Assembly (NCBI RefSeq): GCF_025685545.1 | Contig: NZ_JAGSYC010000025.1 | Span: forward strand, 806,001 to 870,000 | Length of the DNA: 64,000 nucleotides | Source: Granulicella paludicola | Lineage (GTDB): Bacteria; Acidobacteriota; Terriglobia; Terriglobales; Acidobacteriaceae | Direction of reading: 5' to 3' | In this document: positions 1 through 8,755 of the stretch, in pieces | Layout of the letters: the number at the start of each line of letters is the position of its first letter | Numbering within the stretch: position 1 is the first letter of the stretch | Program-made: the position numbers and the translations under genes | Notes under the pieces: model-generated | What the model was told of the DNA's origin: nothing | Databases searched by the model: none | What the model saw: the letters and a program-made list of their open reading frames with translations, nothing else

Positions 1-987
1 ATCGCCTTTGGCCCGCACCTCCTCTGCCGTCAACGTTGCGGGCACCTGCCCGCGGCTGGTCTGCGCAGCGATCAAAGCGGCTACATAGGGCCGGACATCA
101 TAGCCTTTCAACCGCTTAAATCGTTCGAAGAACGCAGGCGTCCAAGGCAGGCCGGAGATGGAATAGTCCGGTTCATCGCCGCGAAAGCCAAGGATCGTCG
201 TGCCGAACGCCTCCGACATTGCGTCGTAGTATTGCTGATGGACGAACTGGAGGTATGCCTGCGTGGCAGCCGGATTTAGATAATCCTCCAGCGATTGCGA
301 CTGGTCCTTCTGGTGCGTCGGATTGGTGTCGCTCCTCGTCGGCGAGGTGCGAAAGACGTGCTCGACTACCAGCACTGTCCAGTCTTGCCCCGTCGGCGCG
401 GTCCAGTGAAGTTGGCCGTCGCCAGGGATAGTGACGGCTATCCGTTCTCCCGAAGAACTTTGTGCAACGACAGCCACCGTCTCCGCCTTGATCGGCACGG
501 TTAGCGTCTCGCCGCCATGCACTGGTAACCGCCTTTCGATCGACAGGGCCTGCATCCGCAGCGTAGGCTTCTCGCTTGAGAACCTGCCGCCTGCAAATCC
601 GCTAGGATAGCCGATATCGTCGACGATCCACACGCGCAGATCACGCTTCTTTGCTTCCTGCACAAATTGCTTGAAGAAGGCGAAATACTCCGGAGACAGG
701 TACGGCTGCACCATGCCACCGCCAGCCTGCACCGTGACCGCACGAAAACCAAGAGCCTTTATGACATCCAGGTCGCGCCGCGCGCTCTCGAGAGTCACCG
801 GTCCGTTGAGTCCATAATAAGGTTCTGGCCCATACTCCGAAGGGGGCGCGAGCCACGCCTTCGCCATCGCTGCAGCTGTGGGCATTTGCAGCTTTTGCCA
901 CGGCTGTTGCGCACTTATGGCCAGTGACTCTATCAGGTTCAAGGCACAGAATAGAATCGCGGCAGTGTTGCGAGCGTATGGCTTCAA
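1..987 (-). CDS. alpha-L-rhamnosidase-like (GH106-type) glycoside hydrolase, N-terminal part, cut by window edge
   Basis: A single open frame runs leftward off the window, giving the first 329 residues. I chose a TTG start at 987 because GGGAG lies 8 bases upstream and the product then begins with a clear signal peptide (KPYARN, then a hydrophobic run ending ISAQQ). An in-frame ATG at 1014 is the alternative. The segments WIVDDIGYPSGFAGG and LGFRGDEPDYS resemble the conserved blocks of GH106-type rhamnosidases and related large retaining or inverting hydrolases, where Asp/Glu in such a DEP motif sits near the active site. Likely role: secreted or periplasmic removal of rhamnose from pectin-type glycans. 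The CE15 esterase at 2361 supports a plant-polysaccharide context. Exact family uncertain because the rest of the protein is outside the window. Confidence 0.6.
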   Translation of the reverse strand, partial: MKPYARNTAAILFCALNLIESLAISAQQPWQKLQMPTAAAMAKAWLAPPSEYGPEPYYGLNGPVTLESARRDLDVIKALGFRAVTVQAGGGMVQPYLSPEYFAFFKQFVQEAKKRDLRVWIVDDIGYPSGFAGGRFSSEKPTLRMQALSIERRLPVHGGETLTVPIKAETVAVVAQSSSGERIAVTIPGDGQLHWTAPTGQDWTVLVVEHVFRTSPTRSDTNPTHQKDQSQSLEDYLNPAATQAYLQFVHQQYYDAMSEAFGTTILGFRGDEPDYSISGLPWTPAFFERFKRLKGYDVRPYVAALIAAQTSRGQVPATLTAEEVRAKGD

Positions 988-1342
988 TCGTAAATCTCCC
1001 AGAGTTTTATACATTGTCGAACCCGTAAGTGAGAAATACTTTCTCCATTGAAAACCAGAGATTTGCAGCAATGCTTCTGGCAGATTAAAAAACTTAAAAA
1101 CTTGATTCGCACCAAGTTCAAGAGTTGTTGTGCGACTGCCTGGCATCTGCGCAAATCTTGCCCAAACGAATCACATGACAGCAGCCAAACCCATCTTCAT
1201 TTCCCACAACGGGAAGTTTCAGAGGCTAGAAAAAACTTAGAAGGTTTTTACCAATCCTTCCTGCGATCTACCTCGTAAGCGAGACACAGATAGTTTGTTA
1301 TCCGCGAAGCGAGCAAAGAGTCGAGATTAACCTAACCTGGAG
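988..1342. other. intergenic region between divergent glycoside hydrolase and Crp-like genes
   Basis: This 355-base stretch is clearly more AT-rich than its surroundings and has no convincing coding frame. It must hold the promoters of the two divergent genes. I see no unambiguous -35/-10 pair and no clean Crp-type palindrome. The 76-residue frame at 1048-1278 has biased, non-coding-like composition and was not called. Confidence 0.5.
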
Positions 1343-2047
1343 ATGTGCCCTGTGAAATGGACTGATGCCTATCCCTTTACAGAGTCGGGCCAATATACGA
1401 ACGATGTCGAAGGATCGACCTTCCCCGCGTTTGCCCCCATTCTGTCCGATGCGTTCGAAAATCTGAAGGACTTACCTGAGCCCGTAGAGGTTCCCCCGGG
1501 GACACTAATGTTGGAGCAGGGAGAGATTTGTAAGACGGTTTGGCTGATTCGTGACGGGCTAGTTCGACTCAGTTACGTTAGCCCAGAGGGACGCGAGACG
1601 ACACTGGGCCTGCGCGCGGCGGGCTGGTTCGGCGGAGCGGCCTGCCTTGTGATGCACACCCCAAGCGTCTGCTCCGTGAAGGCTGTCACACCCTGCGTAG
1701 TCTCACGCATCAGCGCGCTGGATTTCAATCAGCGGCTTACGCAAAACGCCCGTCTGATGCGCTACTTCGTCTCTTCCCTCTGCCTCGAACTTATCGCGCA
1801 GACCTCCGCCCAGGTGCGCTTGATGAGCGATAGCGCCGAGCAGCGATTGGACAGCTTCATGCGCGAACGCAGTGTCAAACATCCGCAGATCAGAACCTTG
1901 GACGCCTTGCCTATGCTCAAACAGATGGAGCTCGCACAGCTGCTCAGCATCACGCCGGAGCATCTGAGCCGTCTCCTCCGCCGCTCTCACAAGAGCGCAG
2001 AGACCTGGCCGACTACGAAGCACAACGTCGATGGCAGGCTCAGCTAG
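1343..2047 (+). CDS. Crp/Fnr family transcriptional regulator with degenerate C-terminal wing
   Basis: Residues about 40-130 form a cyclic-nucleotide-binding-like beta roll (GTLMLEQGE, VWLIRDGLVRL, GLRAAGWFGG). A long dimerization helix follows, then a helix-turn-helix at about 195-214 (MELAQLLSITPEHLSRLLRR). No N-terminal FNR-type Fe-S cysteine cluster is present. The protein stops about 20 residues after the recognition helix with a sequence (SHKSAETWPTTK) that does not look like the usual winged-helix end, so the tail may be frameshifted or eroded. GGAG directly abuts the ATG at 1343, which suggests a GTG start at 1352. It is divergent from the glycoside hydrolase and may control it or the CE15 gene; that is inference. 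Ligand unknown. Confidence 0.8.
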   Translation: MCPVKWTDAYPFTESGQYTNDVEGSTFPAFAPILSDAFENLKDLPEPVEVPPGTLMLEQGEICKTVWLIRDGLVRLSYVSPEGRETTLGLRAAGWFGGAACLVMHTPSVCSVKAVTPCVVSRISALDFNQRLTQNARLMRYFVSSLCLELIAQTSAQVRLMSDSAEQRLDSFMRERSVKHPQIRTLDALPMLKQMELAQLLSITPEHLSRLLRRSHKSAETWPTTKHNVDGRLS

Positions 2048-2112
2048 CGTTTCATCCTTCCGATCGTTGTCATCCTCGAAGGAATTGTTACTCATATCCG
2101 TAGTCACTGCAG

Positions 2113-2158
2113 AAAAACGGGGCGATCTCAGCTGTTTCAGCCTGAGCTCGCCCCGTTC
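2113..2158 (-). terminator. Rho-independent terminator reading leftward
   Basis: On the minus strand ACGGGGCGA-CTCAG pairs with CTGAG-TCGCCCCGT around a short loop with one bulge, followed by five T residues. On the plus strand there is no T tract. It therefore terminates a leftward transcript, yet the only leftward frame upstream is the 2176-2286 remnant. Confidence 0.75.
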
Positions 2159-2175
2159 CTCTTGCTTCTTACAAT

Positions 2176-2286
2176 CTATCGTGCCGAAGCCACCACCGGC
2201 ATACTGATAAAGCTCTCCATCCGCGTCGCGTGCCAAGCTTTCTGGTCCGCCTTCACGTAGTCTGCTATACAGTAACCGATTTGATT
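2176..2286 (-). pseudogene. C-terminal remnant of an unidentified protein gene
   Basis: A leftward frame, stop-bounded upstream by TGA at 2287-2289 and ending in TAG at 2176-2178, encodes about 36 residues with protein-like composition (core ADYVKADQKAWHATRM, then ESFISMPVVASAR). There is no start codon with a ribosome binding site. A leftward terminator lies just downstream, as expected for the true 3' end of a gene. I read it as the surviving end of a gene deleted or replaced when the CE15 gene at 2361 took its present place. I cannot name the family. Confidence 0.4.
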
Positions 2287-2360
2287 TCACAGATAGGCTC
2301 TTGCGGCTGCGGAGCACGCGGTCGCGGTGCTAGCATGGACAGCGTTATCGGGGACTCTCC

Positions 2361-3728
2361 ATGTGTCTGCGTTCCGCTTTGTCTCTCGCACTTTTCGGCG
2401 TATCCGTCTTCGGTCTTCACGCCCAACAAACTGCTCCCGCAAAAGAGCCGCCCCCTGTCGTTGCAGGCATTCCACTCAACTACGACGAGGCTAAGGTCGG
2501 AATCTTCACGCTACCCGACGCAATGCGTCTCAATGATGGCAGGTTCGTAACCGACGCCAAAACTTGGACGCAGCGTCGCCGTCCTGAGATCATTCAGATC
2601 TTCGAAACGCAGCAGTTTGGTCGTGTCCCCACGGGAGCTCCGACTCACCTGACCGCTTCGAATTTTGAGATTACCGACAAGGGAACGCCTGCACTCCACG
2701 GTGCGGCAATCCGCAGGCAGATCACGATTCACCTCACCAGCGATAGCAACGGTCCAGCAATTCATTTGCTTGAGTACCTGCCCACGGCAGCGAAAAAGCC
2801 CGTGCCGCTGCTGCTCGCTATCAACTTTGGCGCGAACCAGAACGCTATAGATGACCCAGGCATTACGCCACAAATGGTTTGGGACCCAAAGACCCACACG
2901 AAAGCGCAGCAATTAGCGCAAAGCATCACCACCGACGAGCAAGGTAAGAAGGTAGAACGCCGCGCATTCGTTGTGGGCGTCGATGCTGCGGCCCTGCTTG
3001 CAGCCAACATTGGTGTCGCTACTTTCTATTATGGTGATGTCGTTCCCGACTATCCCGAAGGCTTCAATGACGGAATTCAGTCGCGTTATCTGAAGACTGG
3101 TCAGACCAAGCCGGCGCCCGACGAATGGGGAACCATAGCCGCATGGGCTTGGGGCATGAGTCGCGTTGAAGACTACCTCGAGACTGATCCCCGCGTAGAC
3201 GCCAGGCGCGTCGCCATCCAGGGGGTCTCACGGCTGGGCAAGACTGTCATGTGGGCAGGTGCGCACGATCAGCGCTTTGCCCTCGTCATTGCAAGCTGTT
3301 CAGGAGAAGGCGGCGCCGCCCTGAGCCACCGCAACTACGGCGAGACCATCGCGCACCTAACCGATCCCACACGCTACAGTTACCAGTTCGCCACCAACTG
3401 GTCAAAGTATGGCGGCTTTCCAGATATCGCTCCCATGGACGCGCACATGCTCATTGACCTCATCGCGCCACGCCCATTGCTGCTACAAACAGGGAACACC
3501 GATTACTGGTCCGATCCCAAGGGAGAATTCCTTGCAGAAGTAGCCGCAGCGCCGGTTTACAAGCTACTTGGTAAAGACCCGCTGGATACAGAAACGTGGC
3601 CCGCGGCAAAGCAGCCGATCCTGCACGATCTTGGCTACTACATGCACGATGGGGGCCACGGCATGGTCCCGTCGGACTGGGCCATCTACGTCGACTTCCT
3701 CAAACTGCACTTGCATCCTGAGCCGTAA
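2361..3728 (+). CDS. glucuronoyl esterase, carbohydrate esterase family 15
   Basis: 455 residues with a signal peptide (residues 1-21, cleavage after LHA). The alpha/beta-hydrolase nucleophile elbow GVSRLGK places the catalytic Ser at residue 290; this matches the CE15 signature G-x-S-R-x-G. Glu316 (SGEGGA) fits the catalytic acid and His433 (DGGHGM) the catalytic His. CE15 enzymes cleave the ester between 4-O-methyl-glucuronic acid of xylan and lignin alcohols. Secretion to periplasm or outside is expected. The gene appears to be transcribed alone, with a small secreted protein gene converging on it from the right. Adjacent rhamnosidase-like gene supports a plant cell-wall role. The family call is firm, the natural substrate is inferred. 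Confidence 0.9.
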   Translation: MCLRSALSLALFGVSVFGLHAQQTAPAKEPPPVVAGIPLNYDEAKVGIFTLPDAMRLNDGRFVTDAKTWTQRRRPEIIQIFETQQFGRVPTGAPTHLTASNFEITDKGTPALHGAAIRRQITIHLTSDSNGPAIHLLEYLPTAAKKPVPLLLAINFGANQNAIDDPGITPQMVWDPKTHTKAQQLAQSITTDEQGKKVERRAFVVGVDAAALLAANIGVATFYYGDVVPDYPEGFNDGIQSRYLKTGQTKPAPDEWGTIAAWAWGMSRVEDYLETDPRVDARRVAIQGVSRLGKTVMWAGAHDQRFALVIASCSGEGGAALSHRNYGETIAHLTDPTRYSYQFATNWSKYGGFPDIAPMDAHMLIDLIAPRPLLLQTGNTDYWSDPKGEFLAEVAAAPVYKLLGKDPLDTETWPAAKQPILHDLGYYMHDGGHGMVPSDWAIYVDFLKLHLHPEP

Positions 3729-3734
3729 CGAAAT

Positions 3735-4196
3735 CTAGCGGACGTATTCGAACGTTCCACAAAGGTTCGTAGCATTCGCCATTGCCTCGCCCGTCAGAAC
3801 TGGCATGGCCGTGCCTGAAAAGAACGCAACCTGCAGCTTTCTGCCAGTGACGAACGTCGCGGCATACTCCGCGTTCTCCGAGCCACAAATGTGGCTCTTG
3901 TGATTGAAAGTCTTAGCTGCGGGAATATCCAGCCGAAACAGGTTGCCGCGTCCGGTCGTGCCATCGGTCCCATCGAACAGGATGCTCACCTCTTCGGCCT
4001 TCAGATCGCGAATCTGAGCTAGCGTAAAGCCGGTGAAGTTGATGTACAGCTTAACGTCACTGAATGCGATATCACCGGTGATCTGCTTGGCCGTAGTATT
4101 TGACGCGCGCCATTGCCCGCCCTCCTGTGCCATACCAAGTGCACAGCAACCAAGCCAACCAGAGACGACGACCGACAGAACTCGTGAAAACTTCAT
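3735..4196 (-). CDS. secreted protein of unknown function
   Basis: 153 residues beginning with a signal peptide (MKFSRVLSVVVSGWLGCCAL, cleavage probably after GMA). The mature part is beta-rich with two cysteines (in ICGSEN and LCGTFE) that could form a disulfide. I recognise no domain. It is convergent with the CE15 gene (only 6 bases between stops) and divergent from miaB. Role unknown; exported small beta-proteins of this kind are frequent in Acidobacteria. Confidence 0.7.
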   Translation of the reverse strand: MKFSRVLSVVVSGWLGCCALGMAQEGGQWRASNTTAKQITGDIAFSDVKLYINFTGFTLAQIRDLKAEEVSILFDGTDGTTGRGNLFRLDIPAAKTFNHKSHICGSENAEYAATFVTGRKLQVAFFSGTAMPVLTGEAMANATNLCGTFEYVR

Positions 4197-4311
4197 CTTT
4201 CGAGCATGACACTCCAGCTTGTCAGGAGCAAGTCTCCCACCCCCGAAACCGCTACAATAGGATCAGGGAAGTAGGCACTACGCCGCATCAACACCCGCGA
4301 ATTCGAGAATC

Positions 4312-5688
4312 ATGAAAACCTTCTACATTGAAACCTTCGGCTGCCAGATGAACGCGCACGACTCTGAAAAAGTCGTCGGAACCCTCGTGCGCGAAGGCTA
4401 CCAGCAGGTACCGGACGAAGCTGACGCCGGCCTTATCCTCTACAACACCTGCTCCATCCGCGATAAAGCCGAGCAGAAGGTATTCCATCGCCTGAACGAA
4501 TACAAGAAGCTCCAGGGGGAAGGTAAGCGCTTCGCCGTGATCGGCTGCGTTGCCCAGCAGGAGGGGGAAAAGATCTTCGAGAAGGCACCCTACGTCTCCA
4601 TCGTGGCTGGCTCTTCGTCCTATCGCAACCTGCCGGAGATGCTCGCGCGCCTCGAAGCAGGAGAAAATCGAATTACCGGCCTCGATGACCGCCAGACCGA
4701 CGAGACCTTCGATACCGAATTCACCGCGCGTTCCAACCCACACCGCGGCTACATCACCATCATTGAAGGCTGCGACAAGTTCTGCGCCTACTGTGTCGTG
4801 CCCTACACGCGTGGCAAGGAGCGCAGCCGCACCTCGGCCTCCGTACTCGCCGAAGCCCAGCGCATCGCAGGCCAAGGCTACACCGAAATTCAGCTGCTCG
4901 GTCAAAACGTCAACAGCTACGTTGATCCCAGCGGGAGACGCTCCTTCGCCGAGCTACTCTCCGCAGTAGGTGAGGTGAACGGCATCCAACGCGTACGCTT
5001 CACCACCTCGCATCCGCGACAGTTCACGAAGGACATCGTCGACGCCATCGACGCGATGCCAGCGCTCTGCGACCACATCCATTTGCCCGTCCAGTCCGGC
5101 TCCACCAGCGTCCTGAAGGCTATGTCCCGCGAGTATTCTCGCGAGTGGTACCTGGAGCGGATCGGTTGGACTAAGGCTGCCAAGCGCGACATCTCGCTTA
5201 CGAGTGACATCATCGTCGGTTTCCCCGGCGAGACCGATCGCGACTTCGAAGACACCATCACGCTACTCGACGAGGTAGGCTACGACGCCATCTACGGCTT
5301 CAAGTACTCGCCGCGCCCCAACACCCCTGCTATTCACATGGTCGATTCGATCCCGGAAGAGGCGAAGGTCGAACGCCTTGCCATCCTTAACGCACGCCAG
5401 CGCGAGATCCAGCGCAGGAACTACGCGCGCCATCTCGATCAGACAATGACTGTAATGGTTGAACACGGAGCAAACTCTCGAGGCCAGATTACCGGTCGCA
5501 GCAGCCAGAATAAGACTGTCAACTTTAGCTGCGAGATCGTGCCGGTGATCGGTAGTTACGTTGACGTGCGCATCACGCAGGTCTTCCCAAGCTCACTTGT
5601 TGGCGAAGCCATTACGGCTCCCGCCGCTCCCTCGCCCGCACTACTGGCTCAACAGGCTCTCAATGCCCGCGTGCCGGTTCTCAGATAG
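4312..5688 (+). CDS. miaB: tRNA-2-methylthio-N6-dimethylallyladenosine synthase MiaB
   Basis: 458 residues, normal family length. N-terminal UPF0004 domain carries the auxiliary cluster cysteines Cys11, Cys47 and Cys79. The radical SAM motif GCDKFCAYC supplies Cys154, Cys158 and Cys161. A C-terminal TRAM domain (about 385-445) binds RNA. MiaB adds the methylthio group to i6A37 of tRNAs reading UNN codons, using two SAM and two 4Fe-4S clusters. The next gene starts 18 bases downstream on the same strand, so miaB, the DUF151 gene and the heptosyltransferase-like gene probably share a transcript. Confidence 0.95.
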   Translation: MKTFYIETFGCQMNAHDSEKVVGTLVREGYQQVPDEADAGLILYNTCSIRDKAEQKVFHRLNEYKKLQGEGKRFAVIGCVAQQEGEKIFEKAPYVSIVAGSSSYRNLPEMLARLEAGENRITGLDDRQTDETFDTEFTARSNPHRGYITIIEGCDKFCAYCVVPYTRGKERSRTSASVLAEAQRIAGQGYTEIQLLGQNVNSYVDPSGRRSFAELLSAVGEVNGIQRVRFTTSHPRQFTKDIVDAIDAMPALCDHIHLPVQSGSTSVLKAMSREYSREWYLERIGWTKAAKRDISLTSDIIVGFPGETDRDFEDTITLLDEVGYDAIYGFKYSPRPNTPAIHMVDSIPEEAKVERLAILNARQREIQRRNYARHLDQTMTVMVEHGANSRGQITGRSSQNKTVNFSCEIVPVIGSYVDVRITQVFPSSLVGEAITAPAAPSPALLAQQALNARVPVLR

Positions 5689-5706
5689 AAGCAGTACACT
5701 ACGTTT

Positions 5707-6240
5707 ATGCATTTGCCCGGCTTCAAACCCGAGACCGAAGAGAAGCTCGCCGAGCAGGAGGTTGAGGTACGCATCCGCGGCCTGATGATGGACCCCTCCA
5801 CTCGCCAGCCCATCGTTGTCCTCAACGACCTCACTGGCGAAGTAGTGCTACCGATCTGGGTCGGTCTCTTTGAAGCGAACGCCATCGCGCTCGAAATCGA
5901 AAAAGCCACGACACCTCGCCCCATGACGCATGATTTAATGCGTGCAGCCATCCACGGCCTCAATGCCCGTGTCACGCGCGTCGTCGTCGGCTCCTTACGC
6001 GAGGACACCTTTCACGCCACTATTTGGATGGACCAAGGCGGGGAACCCGTTGCCCTCGATGCACGCCCCTCCGACGCTATAGCGCTCGCCCTGCGCGCAG
6101 ACTGCCCCATCTTCGTGTCGCAACAGGTCTTTGACCACGCCCGCCGCGCCTCTTTAGGCACGAGCAACCTTAGCCCCGAAGATCTCCGTCGTTGGCTCGA
6201 AAGCCTCAACGACGATGAGATGGGTCGTTACAAAATGTAG
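5707..6240 (+). CDS. bifunctional nuclease family (DUF151) protein
   Basis: 177 residues matching the BFN/DUF151 family: VEVRIRGLMMDPSTRQPIVVL, LPIWVGLFEANAIALEIE and the Asp-rich RPSDAIALALR segment are typical. The best-known relatives are plant and Thermotoga proteins with reported nuclease activity; the role in most bacteria is not established. The C-terminal about 30 residues (LSPEDLRRWLESLNDDEMG) form the usual acidic helix. It lies 18 bases after miaB and 27 bases before the glycosyltransferase, suggesting cotranscription. Confidence 0.85.
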   Translation: MHLPGFKPETEEKLAEQEVEVRIRGLMMDPSTRQPIVVLNDLTGEVVLPIWVGLFEANAIALEIEKATTPRPMTHDLMRAAIHGLNARVTRVVVGSLREDTFHATIWMDQGGEPVALDARPSDAIALALRADCPIFVSQQVFDHARRASLGTSNLSPEDLRRWLESLNDDEMGRYKM

Positions 6241-6267
6241 TCTCAGTCCGTGTAGTCTCTTCTAAAG

Positions 6268-7395
6268 ATGCGCAACACGCTGCTACGTCTCTTCTTTCAA
6301 CTCATGCGCTACTCCCGACCTCGCGTCGGCGGCTCACCCCCTGTATTCCTCATTCTGCAATACCGGATTCCGCTCGGCTGCTGCGTTCATGGCACTCCCA
6401 TATACGCCGCCCTCAAGGCTGCGCACCCTGACTGCACAATTATCGTAGCCACACGAAGCTTGGGCTTCGCCCTCCTTCAGCACAACCCTCACGTAGACCA
6501 TTTGTTCGATACCCCCGATCCGGGAAGTTCCTTCCGCGATCTCCTGCTGCACGCCACACAGCTGCGCGATCGCCTTCAAACCCGCGGCCTTCGCCCCACG
6601 CGGATTCTGCAGGATGCTTCTAATCGTCGCGGCAAACTCGCACTGTTTGCCCTGCTGCTGCGTCTCGCCCCCACGCGAGGCTTCGCTCAGATCCCGCAAC
6701 TCTACGACGAGCCCATCCTTTACGACAAATCCATCAGCCTCATTGCCAACAACCTCCGGCTCGTCGGCGATGGAACGCCACACCATGAGCCCGCTGTCTA
6801 CTTCACAACCGAAGATCTCACCGTTGCGCAGTCTCTGCTACATGAGGTCAATGCGGAGGGCCAACAACTCACCGCTATCGTCGTCCAGGGCAGCGGTGCG
6901 CAACGCAATAATTGGCATGAAGAGCGCTTCGCAGCTCTCATCCGTCAGGTCGAAGCACTAGGACACAGGACGATCTTTCTCGGCACACTTGACGAAGCCC
7001 CGGCGATCAACCGTATTCGCGCTCTTTCGGTTTCCCGTGGAACTAGCTTGGCCGGGCGTACAAGCATCCCGCAGCTCGCAGCTTTGCTCTGCTCATGCGA
7101 CACACTGATTACCGTGGATACCGGTACGTTGCACGTGGGCCGGGCTGCAGGTGTACCTATGCTGGTGCTCGCACCTAGCTGGCAGCCTGCGATCGAATGG
7201 CTTCCGATCAACGACACCCGCGCTCTCGTTCTACGCGGCGAAGATCGCAATGACATTCCTTCGGACTATCAGCTTGATGAAATATCTACAGAGTCAGCTA
7301 TCAACGCCTTCGCACAGCTCACGAACACGCACCCACCTCTAGGCTCCGCTCGAGAGCAGCGCATTGCCCGCTTGCTCTCAAACACTCGCGCTTAG
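6268..7395 (+). CDS. glycosyltransferase family 9 (ADP-heptose:LPS heptosyltransferase-like)
   Basis: 375 residues with the two-lobed GT9 layout. The N-terminal lobe starts with FLILQYRIPLGCCVHGTPIY, the counterpart of the GDxVLxTP loop of WaaF/WaaC. The C-terminal lobe holds VVQGSGAQRNNWHEERFA and the nucleotide-sugar site region CDTLITVDTGTLHVGRAAGVP. Family members transfer heptose from ADP-heptose to lipid A-core oligosaccharide at the inner membrane. Donor specificity cannot be read from sequence. The stop overlaps the convergent aroA stop by 4 bases. Confidence 0.85.
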   Translation: MRNTLLRLFFQLMRYSRPRVGGSPPVFLILQYRIPLGCCVHGTPIYAALKAAHPDCTIIVATRSLGFALLQHNPHVDHLFDTPDPGSSFRDLLLHATQLRDRLQTRGLRPTRILQDASNRRGKLALFALLLRLAPTRGFAQIPQLYDEPILYDKSISLIANNLRLVGDGTPHHEPAVYFTTEDLTVAQSLLHEVNAEGQQLTAIVVQGSGAQRNNWHEERFAALIRQVEALGHRTIFLGTLDEAPAINRIRALSVSRGTSLAGRTSIPQLAALLCSCDTLITVDTGTLHVGRAAGVPMLVLAPSWQPAIEWLPINDTRALVLRGEDRNDIPSDYQLDEISTESAINAFAQLTNTHPPLGSAREQRIARLLSNTRA

Positions 7396-8702
7396 CGAAT
7401 CGCCAACTCATCCAGCCACGTATAAAACTCGGGGAACGAAACCGCGGCCGCCTCAGCGCCGTGAATCTCGGTCTCTCCTTGCGCCCGTAGCGCAGCAATC
7501 GAAAACGCCATGGTGATGCGGTGGTCCAGTCCGGAGTCCACGATGCCGCCACGCAGCGTCTGCCCGCCGGGAATATCCATGCCGTCCTCGTACTCTACGA
7601 CCTCGGCACCCATCGCTCGAAGGTTTTTCACCACCAGCGCGATGCGATCGCTCTCCTTCACACGTAGCTCCTTCGCATCGCGAATCTTCACGCCATTCTC
7701 AGTGTAAGGAGCAATCGCAGCGATCACCGGTAGCTCATCAATCAACTGCGCCGCCAGCGCACCGGAGATGTCCATCCCGCGCAACTGCGCGCTGCGCTGC
7801 ACCTGGATTGTGCCCACCATCTCACCATGGATCTCTTCGACATTCAGCACCTTGATCTTGCCGCCCATCCCCGTAATGACATCCAGCAGGGAAGCGCGCG
7901 TTGGGTTCATGCCCAGAGAATCCAGCACCAGATTGCTGTCTTCAAACAGCAGCGCGCCGCACAAAAAGAACGCCGCCGACGACATGTCGCCCGGCACGGT
8001 CATATCGATCGCACGCAGCTTTTGCCCGCCCTCGATCGACAGCCGATCGTCATGCCGCGTCAGCGTCGCTCCGAAGGCCCGTAGCGCGTGTTCGCTATGG
8101 TCACGAGTTCGAATCTTCTCTGCAATCGAAGTCACCCCCTTCGCTTGCAGTCCTGCAAAAAGCACCGCCGTCTTTACCTGCGCGCTCGCAATAGGAACCT
8201 CGAAGTGGATCGCCTTCAACTCAGTGCCGCGTACCGTAATGGGAGCATGACCCTCGGTCAGTTCGATCTGCGCACCCATCAACTCCAGAGGCTTGCGAAT
8301 CCGCTCCATCGGTCGCACCGTCAGCGACTCGTCACCCACAAAGCGGAAGTTACCCTCTTGCGCAGCAACCAACCCCGCTAACATGCGCATCGTCGAGCCA
8401 GAATTGCCGCAGTCCAGATCACCCTTTGGCTGAGCAAGAGCGCCGCCCGTGCCTGTCACCGAGAGCACGCTGCCCTCGGTGCTTACCTTTGCACCCATTG
8501 CCTCCATGCAAGCCAGCGAGCTATGCGGATCAGCACCGGTTGAAAAATTCGCGATACGCGAAGTGCCCTCTGCAAAGCCAGCCAGCATGGCATAACGATG
8601 AGAGATGGACTTGTCTCCGGGCAGCATAAGAGAGCCGCGGAAGCCGCGGGCGGGAGAAACAATCTGAGTCTTGGAGGTCGAAGCGTCGTGCGTAGAAGCC
8701 AT
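7392..8702 (-). CDS. aroA: 3-phosphoshikimate 1-carboxyvinyltransferase (EPSP synthase)
   Basis: 436 residues. Conserved blocks include PGDKSISHRYAMLAGFAEG (PEP and shikimate-3-phosphate binding), DCGNSGSTMRMLAGL, RDHSEHALRAFGA and RVKESDRIALV near the C terminus. The enzyme condenses shikimate-3-phosphate with PEP in aromatic amino acid synthesis, in the cytoplasm. It is transcribed leftward, with the udgX gene 53 bases upstream on the same strand, so it may be the last gene of that run or have its own promoter. Confidence 0.95.
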   Translation of the reverse strand: MASTHDASTSKTQIVSPARGFRGSLMLPGDKSISHRYAMLAGFAEGTSRIANFSTGADPHSSLACMEAMGAKVSTEGSVLSVTGTGGALAQPKGDLDCGNSGSTMRMLAGLVAAQEGNFRFVGDESLTVRPMERIRKPLELMGAQIELTEGHAPITVRGTELKAIHFEVPIASAQVKTAVLFAGLQAKGVTSIAEKIRTRDHSEHALRAFGATLTRHDDRLSIEGGQKLRAIDMTVPGDMSSAAFFLCGALLFEDSNLVLDSLGMNPTRASLLDVITGMGGKIKVLNVEEIHGEMVGTIQVQRSAQLRGMDISGALAAQLIDELPVIAAIAPYTENGVKIRDAKELRVKESDRIALVVKNLRAMGAEVVEYEDGMDIPGGQTLRGGIVDSGLDHRITMAFSIAALRAQGETEIHGAEAAAVSFPEFYTWLDELAIR

Positions 8703-8755
8703 ACCTATATCGTAAATGCAACGCCCTTGGAGCGCTTGTCCGGCGCTGTCCGCTC

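Noticed and set aside
1048-1278. 76-residue frame in the left intergenic region
   Set aside because: Biased composition, no ribosome site, AT-rich surroundings fit promoter DNA rather than coding.
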